From Pycnopodia helianthoides (taxonomy: Eukaryota > Echinodermata > Asteroidea > Forcipulatida > Asteriidae): a stretch of DNA of 64,000 nt. Below the pieces are notes generated by a model. It saw nothing but the letters and a program-made list of their open reading frames with translations. It ran no database searches and was not told where the DNA came from. Below, one piece after another: positions 36,501 through 44,250 of this stretch. The translations under genes were made by a program, and so were the position numbers. How positions within the stretch are numbered: position 1 is the first letter of the stretch; each line of letters starts with the position of its first letter. Location of the stretch: positions 17,450,094 through 17,514,093 of the forward strand of contig CM063255.1 in NCBI GenBank assembly GCA_032158295.1, in the 5' to 3' direction.

Positions 36501-39500
36501 CACATCTTCGGAAAACATGGATGATGGAGACGCTCAGACCAAGGATGATCATGAACAGTTAGAAAGTGACAGTGATAAGAAGGGTGCTCCTACTGTACAT
36601 ATTGAGGAGCCAACTTCAGATGCAGAAGAACAGAAAGAGGAAGATCAGGATGCGAACAAAGTGACAAGTGAAGACGACGAAGATGGTGATAAGCAAGCTG
36701 GAGATAGCGAAAAGGGCGAAGTTGACTCAAGCAAGATAGATGAAGATGATGAGAAGCAAACGGCAGACACAGAGAAGGAAGATGCACAGGACGACGAGGC
36801 AGAGGAAGACAACGATGATGGGCAACACACCATGAGTAACGACGAGAAGGAAGCTGATGAAAAACAAAATACAACGGAAGACGAGGATGCAACGGAGAAG
36901 GAAGAGGATTCTAAGGAAGAGGCAGTTCAAGGGGATGAAGACAGGGAGCAAAAGGAGGAGGAGGTTGAAGTCAAACCAGATGAGATCAAGGATGAGGATA
37001 AGGGTGAGGATGACAAGGATGGCCCGAAGGAGGAAGTGAACCAGGAGGGTAGTCTGACCTCTCGCTCATCCGCCTCGGACTCTGGATCCATTGCCAATGG
37101 TCTTGACAAAAATTACAGGGTGAGTGATTATGATTTACATGCCAACCGGATAGCAAGATTGGTTTAGCCACTTGCTGTAGTTACTCTCTCACCCAGTGAG
37201 GTTTGGATACGGGCGTTGAGAGAAAAAATGCTTGTATTATATACCTTTCAATCAACCTGCTATAAGAAAACTCTCAAAGCAAGCCTGACAAACTGGAACC
37301 CCTCAGTTTGGAACCAAAATAATCATTTTGTAATATCCTTTTTCATGTATGTACTTATTTACACATGCATAAGGCTGTTTGGAAGCAAAGGTGGTTTTTT
37401 TTAAGGACGTGTCAAGCATTTTAATGTTGTATTTTATTGTAAATATATAATATCATTAAGCCTTCGAGAAAGACTCTGCTAGGGTCGAAACGTCAGGCCA
37501 CTAACTATTTTTTGGGGGCGTATGATACATTGCTGGATACAAGTGTGTTCCAACAATTTTTATACACAGACATTCCAACCAACCCGTTCAAAGTCCATTA
37601 CACTAAGAAAACCTAAAATAAATGTTTTTGTCATGCAAGGATTCCGGCATACATGTTGTGCGTTTAAGTTTATAAAAAGTCAAGCTGTCGTATAATAGCA
37701 GGGTTCTGGCCTGAAACGCAATAAGTTTCGGCCGATACACAAACAAATATGTATACCGTACATATTTTTTTAGATTAAAGATCAAATTCACAAAAATCAC
37801 AAAGTATAAAAAATTAAATGCTCAATTAAAAAAAACATTACAAGGACCTTGGCCAAGTTAAAACAAAATCCATGGAGAAGCTTATAATAGCTATCATGAT
37901 TCTGGGTTGTCATCAATCATGTTACATTTGCCCTAAATGCTCAAGTAAAACAAGCATTACAAAGACCTTGGTCAAATTTGTGACCAGAATGCCCCCCAGT
38001 TTTAAACAAATTTAGGGGAGAAGCTGAAATAGCTATCACGATTCTGGGTCACCATCAATCATGTATAATTGCCTTTATGGCATTATTTTGTCCCACTTTT
38101 TAATTTATGGTTTCTTTGTTCTCCACGACAGATTTTAAATCTGAATGCTAAGAATCTTGATGAGAGGAAAGCGGAGAAGCTGGCCAAAGCACTGAAGAAA
38201 CACAAGTATCGCAACTTGGAATACCTGCTGTGAGTTTTCTTTGCGTTTATTCTGTATATGGCACGAGTGCCGTTCATAAAGGTCTCTTTTATGTGTGGAA
38301 ATTATTATTATATATTTCTGGTAATGAAACAAAAGATGCCTTCATAAGTAAACTTAATCACTGTAGCTCATAAGCCTGAGGAAACGTGTAGACAAGGGTG
38401 CTTGCTATGTAAACCAGCAACACCGGGGCTAACCCCTTCTCTTCCAAGATAAGTGGTCTGTGTTCTTTGTGCACAACCAATCCTAGTACATGGAACCTAT
38501 GGTTTAATGTCCCATACGAAGGACAAAGCGGCTATGGTAAAGTATCTTGCTCAAGAACACAATTGCCATGACCAGGCCCCAAACCGACACTCTGCTGATC
38601 AGAAACACCAGAGGTTGAGTCCAGTGTTCTGAACTGCTCGGACACGACAACTTGAAGGACAATTCAAGGACAAAGTGATTGGCCAGATGGAAATTTCAGT
38701 GTTGTCGTCGTCGAAACCCAACAGTAGGAAACCAAAACTCAACAGCATGAAACCGAAACTGAGACCTAACGGTCCGAGACCGAGACCGAGACCTCAGTGT
38801 ACGGAGACTGGTTTCATGACCTACAATAATGATGAGATTTTTTACATTTGGCTCTGGTACATGTATCAAAGTTATAAAGTAAGCTTTGTTATACACATGG
38901 TGTTACCGCAAACCGAATATACATAGATACCTCACCATGCAATGCCTCAAAAAACATATAAGCTTTGTTAATTATCAATTTATTTTTCAAACAATTGTCC
39001 ATTATGTATCATTTCTAATATCAATAACATTTTCTTGACAGGTTACGTGAAAACTCCCTGACTGATGCAGGCTTAGCGACCGTTATCAGGTCCCTCGTTG
39101 AACGGCACAACGAGTCGACGAGTGCGGACAGCGCCCTCAAGCTCACTCACCTGGACCTCGGCAACAGCGGCATGGGCGACGAGTCGGCAGCCGAGCTGGC
39201 CAGACTCTTGACCCTCGACACCCCGTTGCGCAACCTCAACATCAGCGAGAACGAGCTGTCCACAGCCGCGTGGGCGTCCATCATCGACCACGTCAAGACC
39301 AACAAGTCGCTGGTCACGTTGAGCGCGGAGTACGCGCACCTCAGCGACACCAGCTGCGTCATGCTGACGGAAGCGGTCACCCTTCACGAGAAGTTGGAGG
39401 AGCTGAACATCGAGGGGAACGGACTCGGGATGAGGGCCGGGAAGGCCGTGGCGCAGCTCGTTAAGGATAACAGCATCATCACCACTGTGAACTTTGAACG

Positions 39501-39573
39501 AGATAACTCCATTGAACCGAACATCTTGGCAGAGGTGAAGGAGATTTTGGAGACGGGGTCCTACGTGCCTTAG
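21297..39573 (+). CDS. ERICH3: ERICH3-like glutamate-rich protein with C-terminal leucine-rich repeats
   Basis: Eleven phase-consistent exons are visible: 21297-21588, 22428-22592, 23223-23336, 24018-24230, 25086-25290, 25793-25979, 26645-26811 (long form to 27600), 34117-34206, 34754-37119, 38132-38229 and 39042-39573. An optional 34-nt exon lies at 31498-31531. The N-terminus (PLATYSSLQDKHLAGYFNN) and the domain with INQQHCGGGNLVVFHG and HRGYPFSLTFYLNQIQV match vertebrate ERICH3 (DUF4590 region). A Glu/Asp/Lys/Ser-rich tail of about 790 residues follows, then an RNase-inhibitor-type leucine-rich-repeat module, which I do not recall from human ERICH3. ERICH3 is a ciliary protein linked to cilium formation and ciliary trafficking. 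Without exon 1 the short form is 4429 nt; with a candidate 17-nt exon 1 it is 1481 codons, close to the human 1530. Family assignment is firm; exon 1 is unresolved. Confidence 0.88.
22428..22592 (+). CDS. ERICH3: ERICH3 exon 3
   Basis: The acceptor is CTTGCAG and the donor AAG|GTAACG, phase 0. It encodes a low-complexity basic, Pro/Ser-rich linker (DEDITPYLSPRAPQGRPKSA). The 'PATAPS' segment resembles the 'RPYTAPG' linker of human ERICH3. Confidence 0.85.
22676..23059. mobile_element. TTAA element family A, copy in ERICH3 intron 3
   Basis: Full-length copy (about 385 bp) with AAGGCAGTGGATACTTTTGG and, at the other end, CAAAAGTATATCCTGCCTTT plus TTAA. It lies between exons 22428-22592 and 23223-23336. 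Confidence 0.8.
23223..23336 (+). CDS. ERICH3: ERICH3 exon 4
   Basis: The acceptor is GATTTCAG and the donor GAG|GTAAGA. Its 38 codons begin NAVYIDHDGFPVHRDQAW and end in an acidic stretch. Phase 0 on both sides, so the exon could be skipped without a frameshift. Confidence 0.85.
24018..24230 (+). CDS. ERICH3: ERICH3 exon 5
   Basis: A polypyrimidine run and CTGCAG precede LDHYVMNNITLNMS; the exon ends RTVLTKDGRRLRPKSNK. 'LTKDGRR' matches human LTKDSRR just before the DUF4590-like domain. The donor is AAG|GTGATA, phase 0. Confidence 0.88.
24393..24572. repeat. GGTGTCTGGGTGTC family copy
   Basis: Shares AGGGGTGTCTGGGTGTCTTT and ACCAAATCCTGGCT with 56295-56455 in inverse orientation. Repeated TTTGGACACCC motifs. 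Confidence 0.7.
25086..25290 (+). CDS. ERICH3: ERICH3 exon 6, DUF4590 first half
   Basis: The acceptor is CCTCCAG and the donor GGAA|GTAAGT, phase 1. It encodes CDVTIKYRGSNLKL and IINQQHCGGGNLVVFHG. The HCGG(E/G)NL core is the most recognisable part of the domain. Confidence 0.92.
25793..25979 (+). CDS. ERICH3: ERICH3 exon 7, DUF4590 second half
   Basis: The acceptor is CCCGACAG and the donor TACAG|GTACAA, phase 2. It encodes SRRHRGYPFSLTFYLNQIQV, then SACCEYKY, LLGGRKGHFKF and GGSACY, a near match to the corresponding human segment. Confidence 0.93.
26190..26669. repeat. Triplicated intron end and exon start in ERICH3
   Basis: A unit of about 140 bp is present three times. Each copy ends in GTTG(C/T)(C/G)CAG followed by 24 bases of exon 8 start, at 26306, 26501 and 26645. 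Only the last continues into the long open frame. The middle unit is longer because of an AAATAAAATA-rich insert. Confidence 0.85.
26645..27600 (+). CDS. ERICH3: ERICH3 exon 8, short (to 26811) or long form
   Basis: The acceptor TTGTTGCAG is followed by RCMVEAELARRERQRY, completing the DUF4590 domain. A strong donor (CAAG|GTGAGA) at 26812 leaves phase 1, which fits the exon at 34117 directly. The frame nevertheless stays open to a stop at 27423 and has ERICH3-like Ser/Lys/Glu content, including four 12-residue SPDAPRDSTGTSG-like repeats. From 27400 the same composition continues in the +1 frame to a good donor (AGT|GTGAGT) at 27601, phase 0, which fits the 34-nt exon at 31498. The frame change falls at a T5 run (27405-27409). 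Either the long form carries a one-base insertion or assembly error, or only the short form is translated here. Confidence 0.75.
27058..27204 (+). repeat. 36-bp coding minisatellite in ERICH3
   Basis: Four units encode SPDAPRDSTGTSG-like repeats (one has Phe for Ser). The period is a multiple of three, so copy changes keep the frame. Confidence 0.85.
27725..27954. mobile_element. TTAA element family D, copy in ERICH3 intron
   Basis: Full-length. On both sides lies a copy of the same roughly 85-bp segment (27642-27727 and 27952-28034), so the element sits at the joint of a local duplication. Confidence 0.83.
28240..28394. repeat. GGCCTGGAATT family, reverse copy
   Basis: CAGGCATGGAATTTCAAC to TAATTCCAGGCCTG, in the ERICH3 intron. 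Confidence 0.7.
28783..29577. repeat. Long inverted-terminal-repeat element
   Basis: Opens TAGTCTTGGTCCAAGACGTT and closes GACGTCTTGTACCAAGACTA. Inner inverted blocks (AACCAACTTGACCAGCTCTC at about 28877 and its counterpart at about 29125) extend the arms to roughly 150 bp. No coding region. Confidence 0.68.
29815..30377. mobile_element. TTAA element family A interrupted by a foldback insertion
   Basis: TTAA ends and family A inverted ends are present, but the copy is about 180 bp too long. A palindromic segment at 30001-30120 plus a tail to about 30170 is inserted. The sequence ATTTCATGCATGA flanks the insertion on both sides, as a target duplication would. Confidence 0.75.
30001..30170. 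repeat. Foldback element F4 without hammerhead-like centre
   Basis: 57-bp perfect arms (GTAAACTTGCGGGTACAACC and its complement) are separated by about 6 nt, followed by TTCTCCACACCATGCAAAGC as in F1. Inserted in the family A copy. Confidence 0.75.
30587..30834. repeat. GGGCCCAATTTC palindromic element
   Basis: Opens GGGCCCAATTTCATGGCTCT and closes AGCCACGAAATTGGGCCC. The inner motif CGCCGAATTC is repeated. Outside it, CTAGAGTGACTAGACT and AGTCTAGTCACTCTAG are also inverted. Confidence 0.75.
31498..31531 (+). CDS. ERICH3: Possible 34-nt ERICH3 microexon
   Basis: Strong acceptor (TTTTTTACAG) and donor (CACT|GTAAGT) enclose 34 nt reading PKAPNPKAACH in phase 0. It leaves phase 1, as the next exon requires. 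After the short exon 8 it would give an immediate stop, so it fits only the long form. Confidence 0.45.
31954..32116. repeat. GGCCTGGAATT family, reverse copy
   Basis: CAGGCCTGGAATTTCATC to GTAATTCCAGCCTGG, in the ERICH3 intron. Confidence 0.7.
32326..32530. repeat. SINE type 2 with two tRNA-like parts
   Basis: A reverse tRNA-like part (GGGAGTTGAACCTCCGATCT, CCAACTGAGCTATC) is followed by a forward part with GCAGGTTCGAACCCCACTC. Pieces recur at 52478-52590 and 55708-55860. Confidence 0.6.
32713..33100. mobile_element. TTAA element family A, reverse copy
   Basis: TTAAAGGCAGGGTATAC opens and ACCCTGCCTTTAA closes the copy, in ERICH3 intron sequence. The orientation is opposite to the copy at 22676. 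Confidence 0.8.
33535..33698. repeat. GGCCTGGAATT family copy
   Basis: CAGGCCTGGAATTACACAG to ATATTCCAGGCCTG. It abuts a GGGCCCAATTTC-type palindromic element at 33333-33530. Confidence 0.7.
34030..34053. repeat. GA microsatellite
   Basis: A GA run of about 24 bp, 65 bp upstream of ERICH3 exon 9. Confidence 0.9.
34117..34206 (+). CDS. ERICH3: ERICH3 exon 9
   Basis: The acceptor is GATCCCAG and the donor AAAG|GTCAGT, phase 1 on both sides. It encodes an acidic run (DDEAEEAEGGYDDEAFEDED). A GA microsatellite lies 65 bp upstream in the intron. Confidence 0.85.
34262..34470. repeat. tRNA-derived SINE (type 1 head)
   Basis: The head reads GTGTCGTGGTCGAGCGGTTG (box A-like, as in tRNA-Ser/Leu), then GACACTTGTGTCCTTGAG duplicated and CACTTAAACTATAACTGCTT. 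It lacks a complete cloverleaf. Confidence 0.65.
34754..37119 (+). CDS. ERICH3: ERICH3 large acidic exon 10
   Basis: The acceptor is TTTTGTAG and the donor AGG|GTGAGT. 788 uninterrupted codons are dominated by Glu, Asp, Lys and Ser, with Ser runs near 35190-35230 and 35800-35840 followed by a Lys-rich patch. A 66-codon unit is tandemly duplicated at 36178-36573. The product should be disordered. The same kind of tail defines vertebrate ERICH3. Long open frames on the opposite strand are compositional shadows. Confidence 0.9.
36178..36573 (+). repeat. 198-bp tandem duplication in ERICH3 acidic exon
   Basis: Two 66-codon units start EKEDQKSEEPD and differ at few positions, so the duplication is recent and in frame. 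Confidence 0.9.
37458..37499 (+). ncRNA. Hammerhead-like core, third variant
   Basis: The plus strand has GCCT, a degenerate CTTCGAGAAA, the GACTC/GGGTC hairpin, GAAACGTC and AGGC. GCCT/AGGC gives stem I. The CTGANGA box is lost. Confidence 0.35.
37813..38070. repeat. Tandem duplication in ERICH3 intron
   Basis: Two copies of about 130 bp share ATAGCTATCA(T/C)GATTCTGGGT and CATCAATCATGT. Confidence 0.7.
38132..38229 (+). CDS. ERICH3: ERICH3 exon 11, start of leucine-rich repeats
   Basis: The acceptor is CACGACAG and the donor CTGCT|GTGAGT, phase 2. It encodes ILNLNAKNLDERKAEKLAKA and a basic end, ...LEYL. The phase agrees with both the acidic exon and the last exon, which ties the repeats to this gene. 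Confidence 0.85.
38350..38655. repeat. SINE type 1, reverse orientation
   Basis: Reads on the minus strand from CGTGTCCGAGCAGTTC through CAAGATACTTTACCATAG and GGGGTTAGCCCCGGTGTTGC. In the ERICH3 intron before the last exon. Confidence 0.65.
39042..39573 (+). CDS. ERICH3: ERICH3 exon 12, terminal leucine-rich-repeat exon
   Basis: The acceptor is CTTGACAG. It encodes repeats of the RNase-inhibitor/RanGAP type: LRENSLTDAGLATVIRSL, LTHLDLGNSGMGDESAAELA, LRNLNISENELSTAAWASII and LEELNIEGNGLGMRAGKAVA, then EILETGSYVP and TAG at 39571. It is clearly more GC-rich than its surroundings. A possible polyadenylation signal, AATAAA, is at 40974. Confidence 0.9.
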
Positions 39574-40778
39574 AAAGTGCCTTAGTCAGTCCCTGCATCT
39601 ATCTGGACATTTCACTTTCTCTCCCACCAAATAGAACGTTAAAAAGATGAATATATCGCAATAGGATTTTAAGAGGGGTGAAATCCGCAGACCGTTTGTC
39701 AAGTTAATTCAAGTTGCACTGCTGATTTGGACAAGTATTCTATCTCAAATACTTCAACTTCAAAGAATGTAGGAGCAGGATTATTATTATTGTGCAAGAA
39801 ATTTAAATTTAAACTTAAATTATAACTTGTAGTACTAATGTGTGTGAAAATTGTAAATTTGCTTTTTATTTTTGAAAATATCTTTTTTTCAAATTGTCGT
39901 TCTTATAGTGCCTGATCATGCTTAAGGGATTACGAAATTGAAATCCCATACCATAGATGTAGATGTTAAATCTAAAACAATTTGCCTTGGGAATTGTCGG
40001 GTAACATTACACACATTTCGCATCAGCCCAAAAGCCAGAGTTCATACATGTACATGTACGCCATCACCACGTGGTATTAATTAAACACTTTGCCTTGAAG
40101 AGCATGCAACGACCTTAAGCCGCTGACCTAAACTGGTTTAACCCTACAGGTCGCTAGCCCTACTTTAGCTGAACCCACAAACTCGCTAACTAGTTAATAA
40201 CTAAATCATTTTTCAATCAATTTACTGTCATTTTTTGTATAGTGTATCCCCAAATCAATGCAGAAAAAAACAGGACAAGAGTCTCTTGAGAAACTTTGTT
40301 CATCTGTGTGAATACTTCACACCATTGCTCTTATAACTGCTCTTCAAGAGTTACATGCACCGAATGTAATCTCTTGAATCAGGCACTACAAATAGAAACA
40401 AAATAATGAGGATAAGAAAGAAAATGGCCAACGATCTGGTCATCGTTGTACAGCTTTCAACACTCTTCTAAAGTTCTTCTCTCCTCATTTGTAAATGGTT
40501 CATTTAAACATACATGTACAGCTTTTACTTCGAGAGGAAATTGTTGTCTTTGCAGTTCCCAGCTAATGAAGTGTGAAATAATGTTGACTATTGTAAAAAA
40601 GATAGAAAGAAAACAAAACAAATTCCGCAAGTTCCGTCCAGTTTTGGGTCAACATCACAATGTGCCAAATACAACTGTACAAAAATTATATCTTGGTGTA
40701 ATGATGATTCAAAGATTGCACTTTGACATTTCATGTATCATATATATAACAGATACTACATGTATCAAACCGTGTTAT

Positions 40779-41185
40779 GGGTCATTCCACCAAGTTGGGG
40801 AACACTTTATGACATTTGCATGACTTGTGCATGATTTTAGTCCTGCCCCATTTCTGCTGTATTTAATCACTGACTATCACGAAAACGGTTTTGCCTGGTA
40901 CAATTGGTTCCTTGTAATTAGTGCACAAAGTGAATTTGCACAATAATGTATTTGAGTGTTGACAAATTTGAAAAATAAACTTCTGGATGTAATACATCCA
41001 AATCACACATTTTTCATAATAATTTCCATTAAAATGCATTAAAACAATTTATACTTCATCAAACATGTCCACACTCAAAGGAGAATGTTACATGAAATAA
41101 TTGGGTCAAATAAATGATTTCTTTTCATAATATGGACAAATATTGCAAAAAAATCACACTGTGTCTCAACTTGGTGGAATGACCC
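40779..41185. repeat. Inverted-repeat element downstream of ERICH3
   Basis: GGGTCATTCCACCAAGTTG and its inverse at 41167-41185 bound about 407 bp of AT-rich DNA. The possible AATAAA at 40974 lies inside it. Confidence 0.7.
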
Positions 41186-41799
41186 TCATACATAATTAAA
41201 ATAACTGTATTAATTAATCTGTCTCTCTCTCCAGTGAAAACTTGTGCCTTTTTGTGTGTGTTTTTTTAGTGAAAAGTGAGATGAAGACATTATTTTCGTT
41301 ACAATATGTAATTAGTGAGGTGAATGTACATTTCTTTGTTTAAAAACAAGTGCCTGTATTAATCCCACCATAACGAAATTGCCTTCAAGTGGGATGACAC
41401 TGAAGCCCAGGTTACATGGATTTCCAGACTTGTTGTATTAATTTGTTGTTAGAACTCATTTTATGGCGATGTACGCGTAGAGTCTGTGTTGCTTTGACCA
41501 CTGACTCCACTTGCAATATTTTGTAATTTTTTTGTAATAGACTGTGCAAGTCTTGAGCGTATTAGTTAAGTAGTTAACACGAAAATAGAAATAGCTGAGA
41601 AGTCTCCCGAATTCCAAAAAAACCTACTCCGCGGTAGTAGAATAAATAGCAAGACAAGTTCTCTAAAGAACAAATCTACACAGCAAGTAGATAGTTTTTT
41701 ACACATGGTGTTACCGCAAACCGAATATATATTGATACCTCACCATGCAATGCCTCAAAACCCATATAGAAAAAGCTGTTGCAAACTGCTTACCAACCA

Positions 41800-42180
41800 A
41801 GAGGGCCGATGATACAAATGCAAAAATAGTTAAACGGTCCGACGTTTTGAGATAATAATAATAGTAATTTGGGAGGGAGGCTAATCATCATTGCAGCTGA
41901 GAAGCTGAATTGCAAAGGCAAGGCTATAACGTGTTCGGGCTGCAGGCATGTGAAGGCATCTTTGGGAGCCAGCCACATCGACCCATATATGACCGCGGAG
42001 CAGAGCCAGAGATCATAAGTGTTTGATTTTTCCGGAGGGAGGAAAACCGGAGGAAAACCGGAGGGCCTGGAGAAAAACCTTTGTGGCATAAGAGTTACTC
42101 ACATAATGGCCTTAGCCGGGTATCGAACCACGGCCACATTGGTGAGAGGGGAGTGCTTAATGCACTCGCCACCCAAAGCA
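41800..42180 (-). repeat. tRNA-derived SINE type 3
   Basis: On the minus strand TGGCGAGTGCATTAAGCACT (box A-like) and CGTGGTTCGATACCCGG (box B-like) start the element. A body with duplicated CCGGTTTTCCTCC follows. Confidence 0.6.
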
Positions 42181-42865
42181 GAATCTTTTTTAATTGGCAC
42201 AGTATTTGAACGGAAAGGTTTAATTTGAATGGTGTAATAATTTAGGCTGCAGCTATTGGGGGTAAAATTATATGCTTTTAATTGTTGGTGCTTTTTAGTT
42301 GCTTGTATAGTAATTTTGAACGTTCTTAAAACTTTCTTGTGAGGCTGACCTTTAATGTTGTTTATTAAAAACAAAGTGTTTCAGCCAAATTCTGACTCTG
42401 AAAAGTTAACAAAATATGTAGAGAACCCTTTTTTCCCCCAAAATGTGATTTGTAAATAGATTGATAATGCAGCTAATTTAAATAAGTTTTGTGATTGGAA
42501 GTAAATAAATTCTGAATAGAAAACTGACGGCGTCATTGCTTTAGCAACAGAATATTAATCTATATTACTGAAAAAACAATTCAAATATTTTGGTAGAGAA
42601 TTTAAAAACAGTACAAAGAAATCTTGGGTGTAAATTTATTGAACAAATAGGAAGGCATTCGATTTTAAGGTAGACGTTTGTAAATATTCTGCCACTTTGT
42701 TGTTGCTGTATACATGTGCATTGGAGTGTAAACTATCTGATTTTAAAATCAAAGCAGTGTATAGTTGGCATGTGTAACAGCAGTATAGATATATGTACCA
42801 TGAGAAAAGAAAAAATTGTGTTTGCCCAAACATCGCAGACAGCTTTCGTTGCAAAAGAGATGCAT

Positions 42866-43245
42866 CTAAAGGCAGGGTGTACTTTGGGTAATTGTCAAAG
42901 ACCAGTATCCTCACTTGGTGTATCCCAACATATCCATAGAATAACAAACCTGAGAAAATGTTGTCTCAATTGGTCATTGAAAAGAAAATAATGAAAGAAA
43001 AAAAAACCTTTTTGCATACAATTTTGTGCTTTCAGATGCCTGAGAAAGGCTTCATGCTTGAAGCCTATCTTAGAATAAAATATTTCAGTTAGAAATTACC
43101 TCTTTCTCAATAACTACATTACTTCAGAGGGAGTCGTTTCTCACAACATTTTATACCATTATCAGCTCTCAGTCGCTCATTACCAAGTAACTTTTTATGG
43201 TAATGTATTTCTTGAGTAATTACCAAACATATCCACTGCCTTTAA
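42866..43245. mobile_element. TTAA element family A, reverse copy
   Basis: Begins TAAAGGCAGGGTGTAC and ends ATATCCACTGCCTTTAA. Downstream of ERICH3. Confidence 0.78.
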
Positions 43246-43305
43246 CAAAGATCAGTGTTGACATACAGTATCACTTTATTGTTTAAATAAAATAAATTTT
43301 CGTGA

Positions 43306-43563
43306 TGTTTAAAGCTTTGCAATGTGTGGCTGATAAGGTAACTACAAATGGTTAACTTGCGGGTACAGCCATGTATAAAATATCTTTTGGGAGAAGAACC
43401 TGTATGGTCTTGACATTTCAAACAGTATACTCTGCTCGTCTTCAAGAGAACGCAGGAGACGAGCAGAGTATACTATTCAAAATGTCCAGACCACAACGGT
43501 TCTTCTCAGAGCCAACACTTCTCCAAAAAGAGATTTTATTACATGTTTATACCCGCAAGTTTA
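43306..43563. repeat. Foldback element F3, expanded centre
   Basis: Arms with AACTTGCGGGTACA and AGAACC. The centre holds two inverted copies of GACGAGCAGAGTATACT, unlike the single copy in F1. Confidence 0.7.
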
Positions 43564-44006
43564 CTATGAAATAAATTACTTGTAATTGAGTTTGTTTTCC
43601 CTACTCGAAGGAGGGCTCGGTGAGACATTGTGAGTTGAACCTTTCCCATGCGAAGGTTCAGCGCAAACTCATCTAATACATGGTATGTAAAGATCTCAAT
43701 GATTAACAAAAATGACAAAATGGTAAAACCTTTTGTCCAAAAAGCACACTGGAATCTGGAAAGAAGGGTCGTTACACTTTTCTCGCTTGTAGCAATGGCT
43801 CTTTAAGCATTCATCTCTTATTATTGTGAAAAGTACAGACAGACTGTCAAGACTGTAGATGCATCAATAAAATATTCTTGAGAATAAAACCTTGTGTACG
43901 TTGTGTTTTCTTGGAGTGTCAAATAACACAATGCAGTTTTTAAAGTAAAAACAAAGTAATCAAGACAGTATTCTCCCCAGGATTTAAAAAAACTGGGGGG
44001 CATTCT

Positions 44007-44250
44007 GGGCCCAATTTTATAGAGCTGCTAAGCACAACAATTTGCTTAGCATGAAATTTCTTCATTGATAAAAACAGGATTACCACCCAAATTTCCACGT
44101 GATTTTCAGGATAAGCAAACAACAGCTGAATACCAGTAACAGGCAATATGCAACACATGGAAATTTGGTTGGTAACCCTGTTTTTATCAAGAAAGAAATT
44201 TCATGCTAAGCAAATTGTTGTGCTTAGCAGCTCTATGAAATTGGGCCCTG
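44007..44250. repeat. GGGCCCAATTTC palindromic element, intact arms
   Basis: GGGCCCAATTTTATAGAGCT with TTGCTTAGCATGAAATTTCT is inverted at the far end (GCTCTATGAAATTGGGCCC). About 100-bp arms. Confidence 0.78.

Noticed and set aside
35959..36552. 197-codon minus-strand frame
   Set aside because: Antisense shadow of the same exon, and it repeats itself because of the 198-bp duplication.
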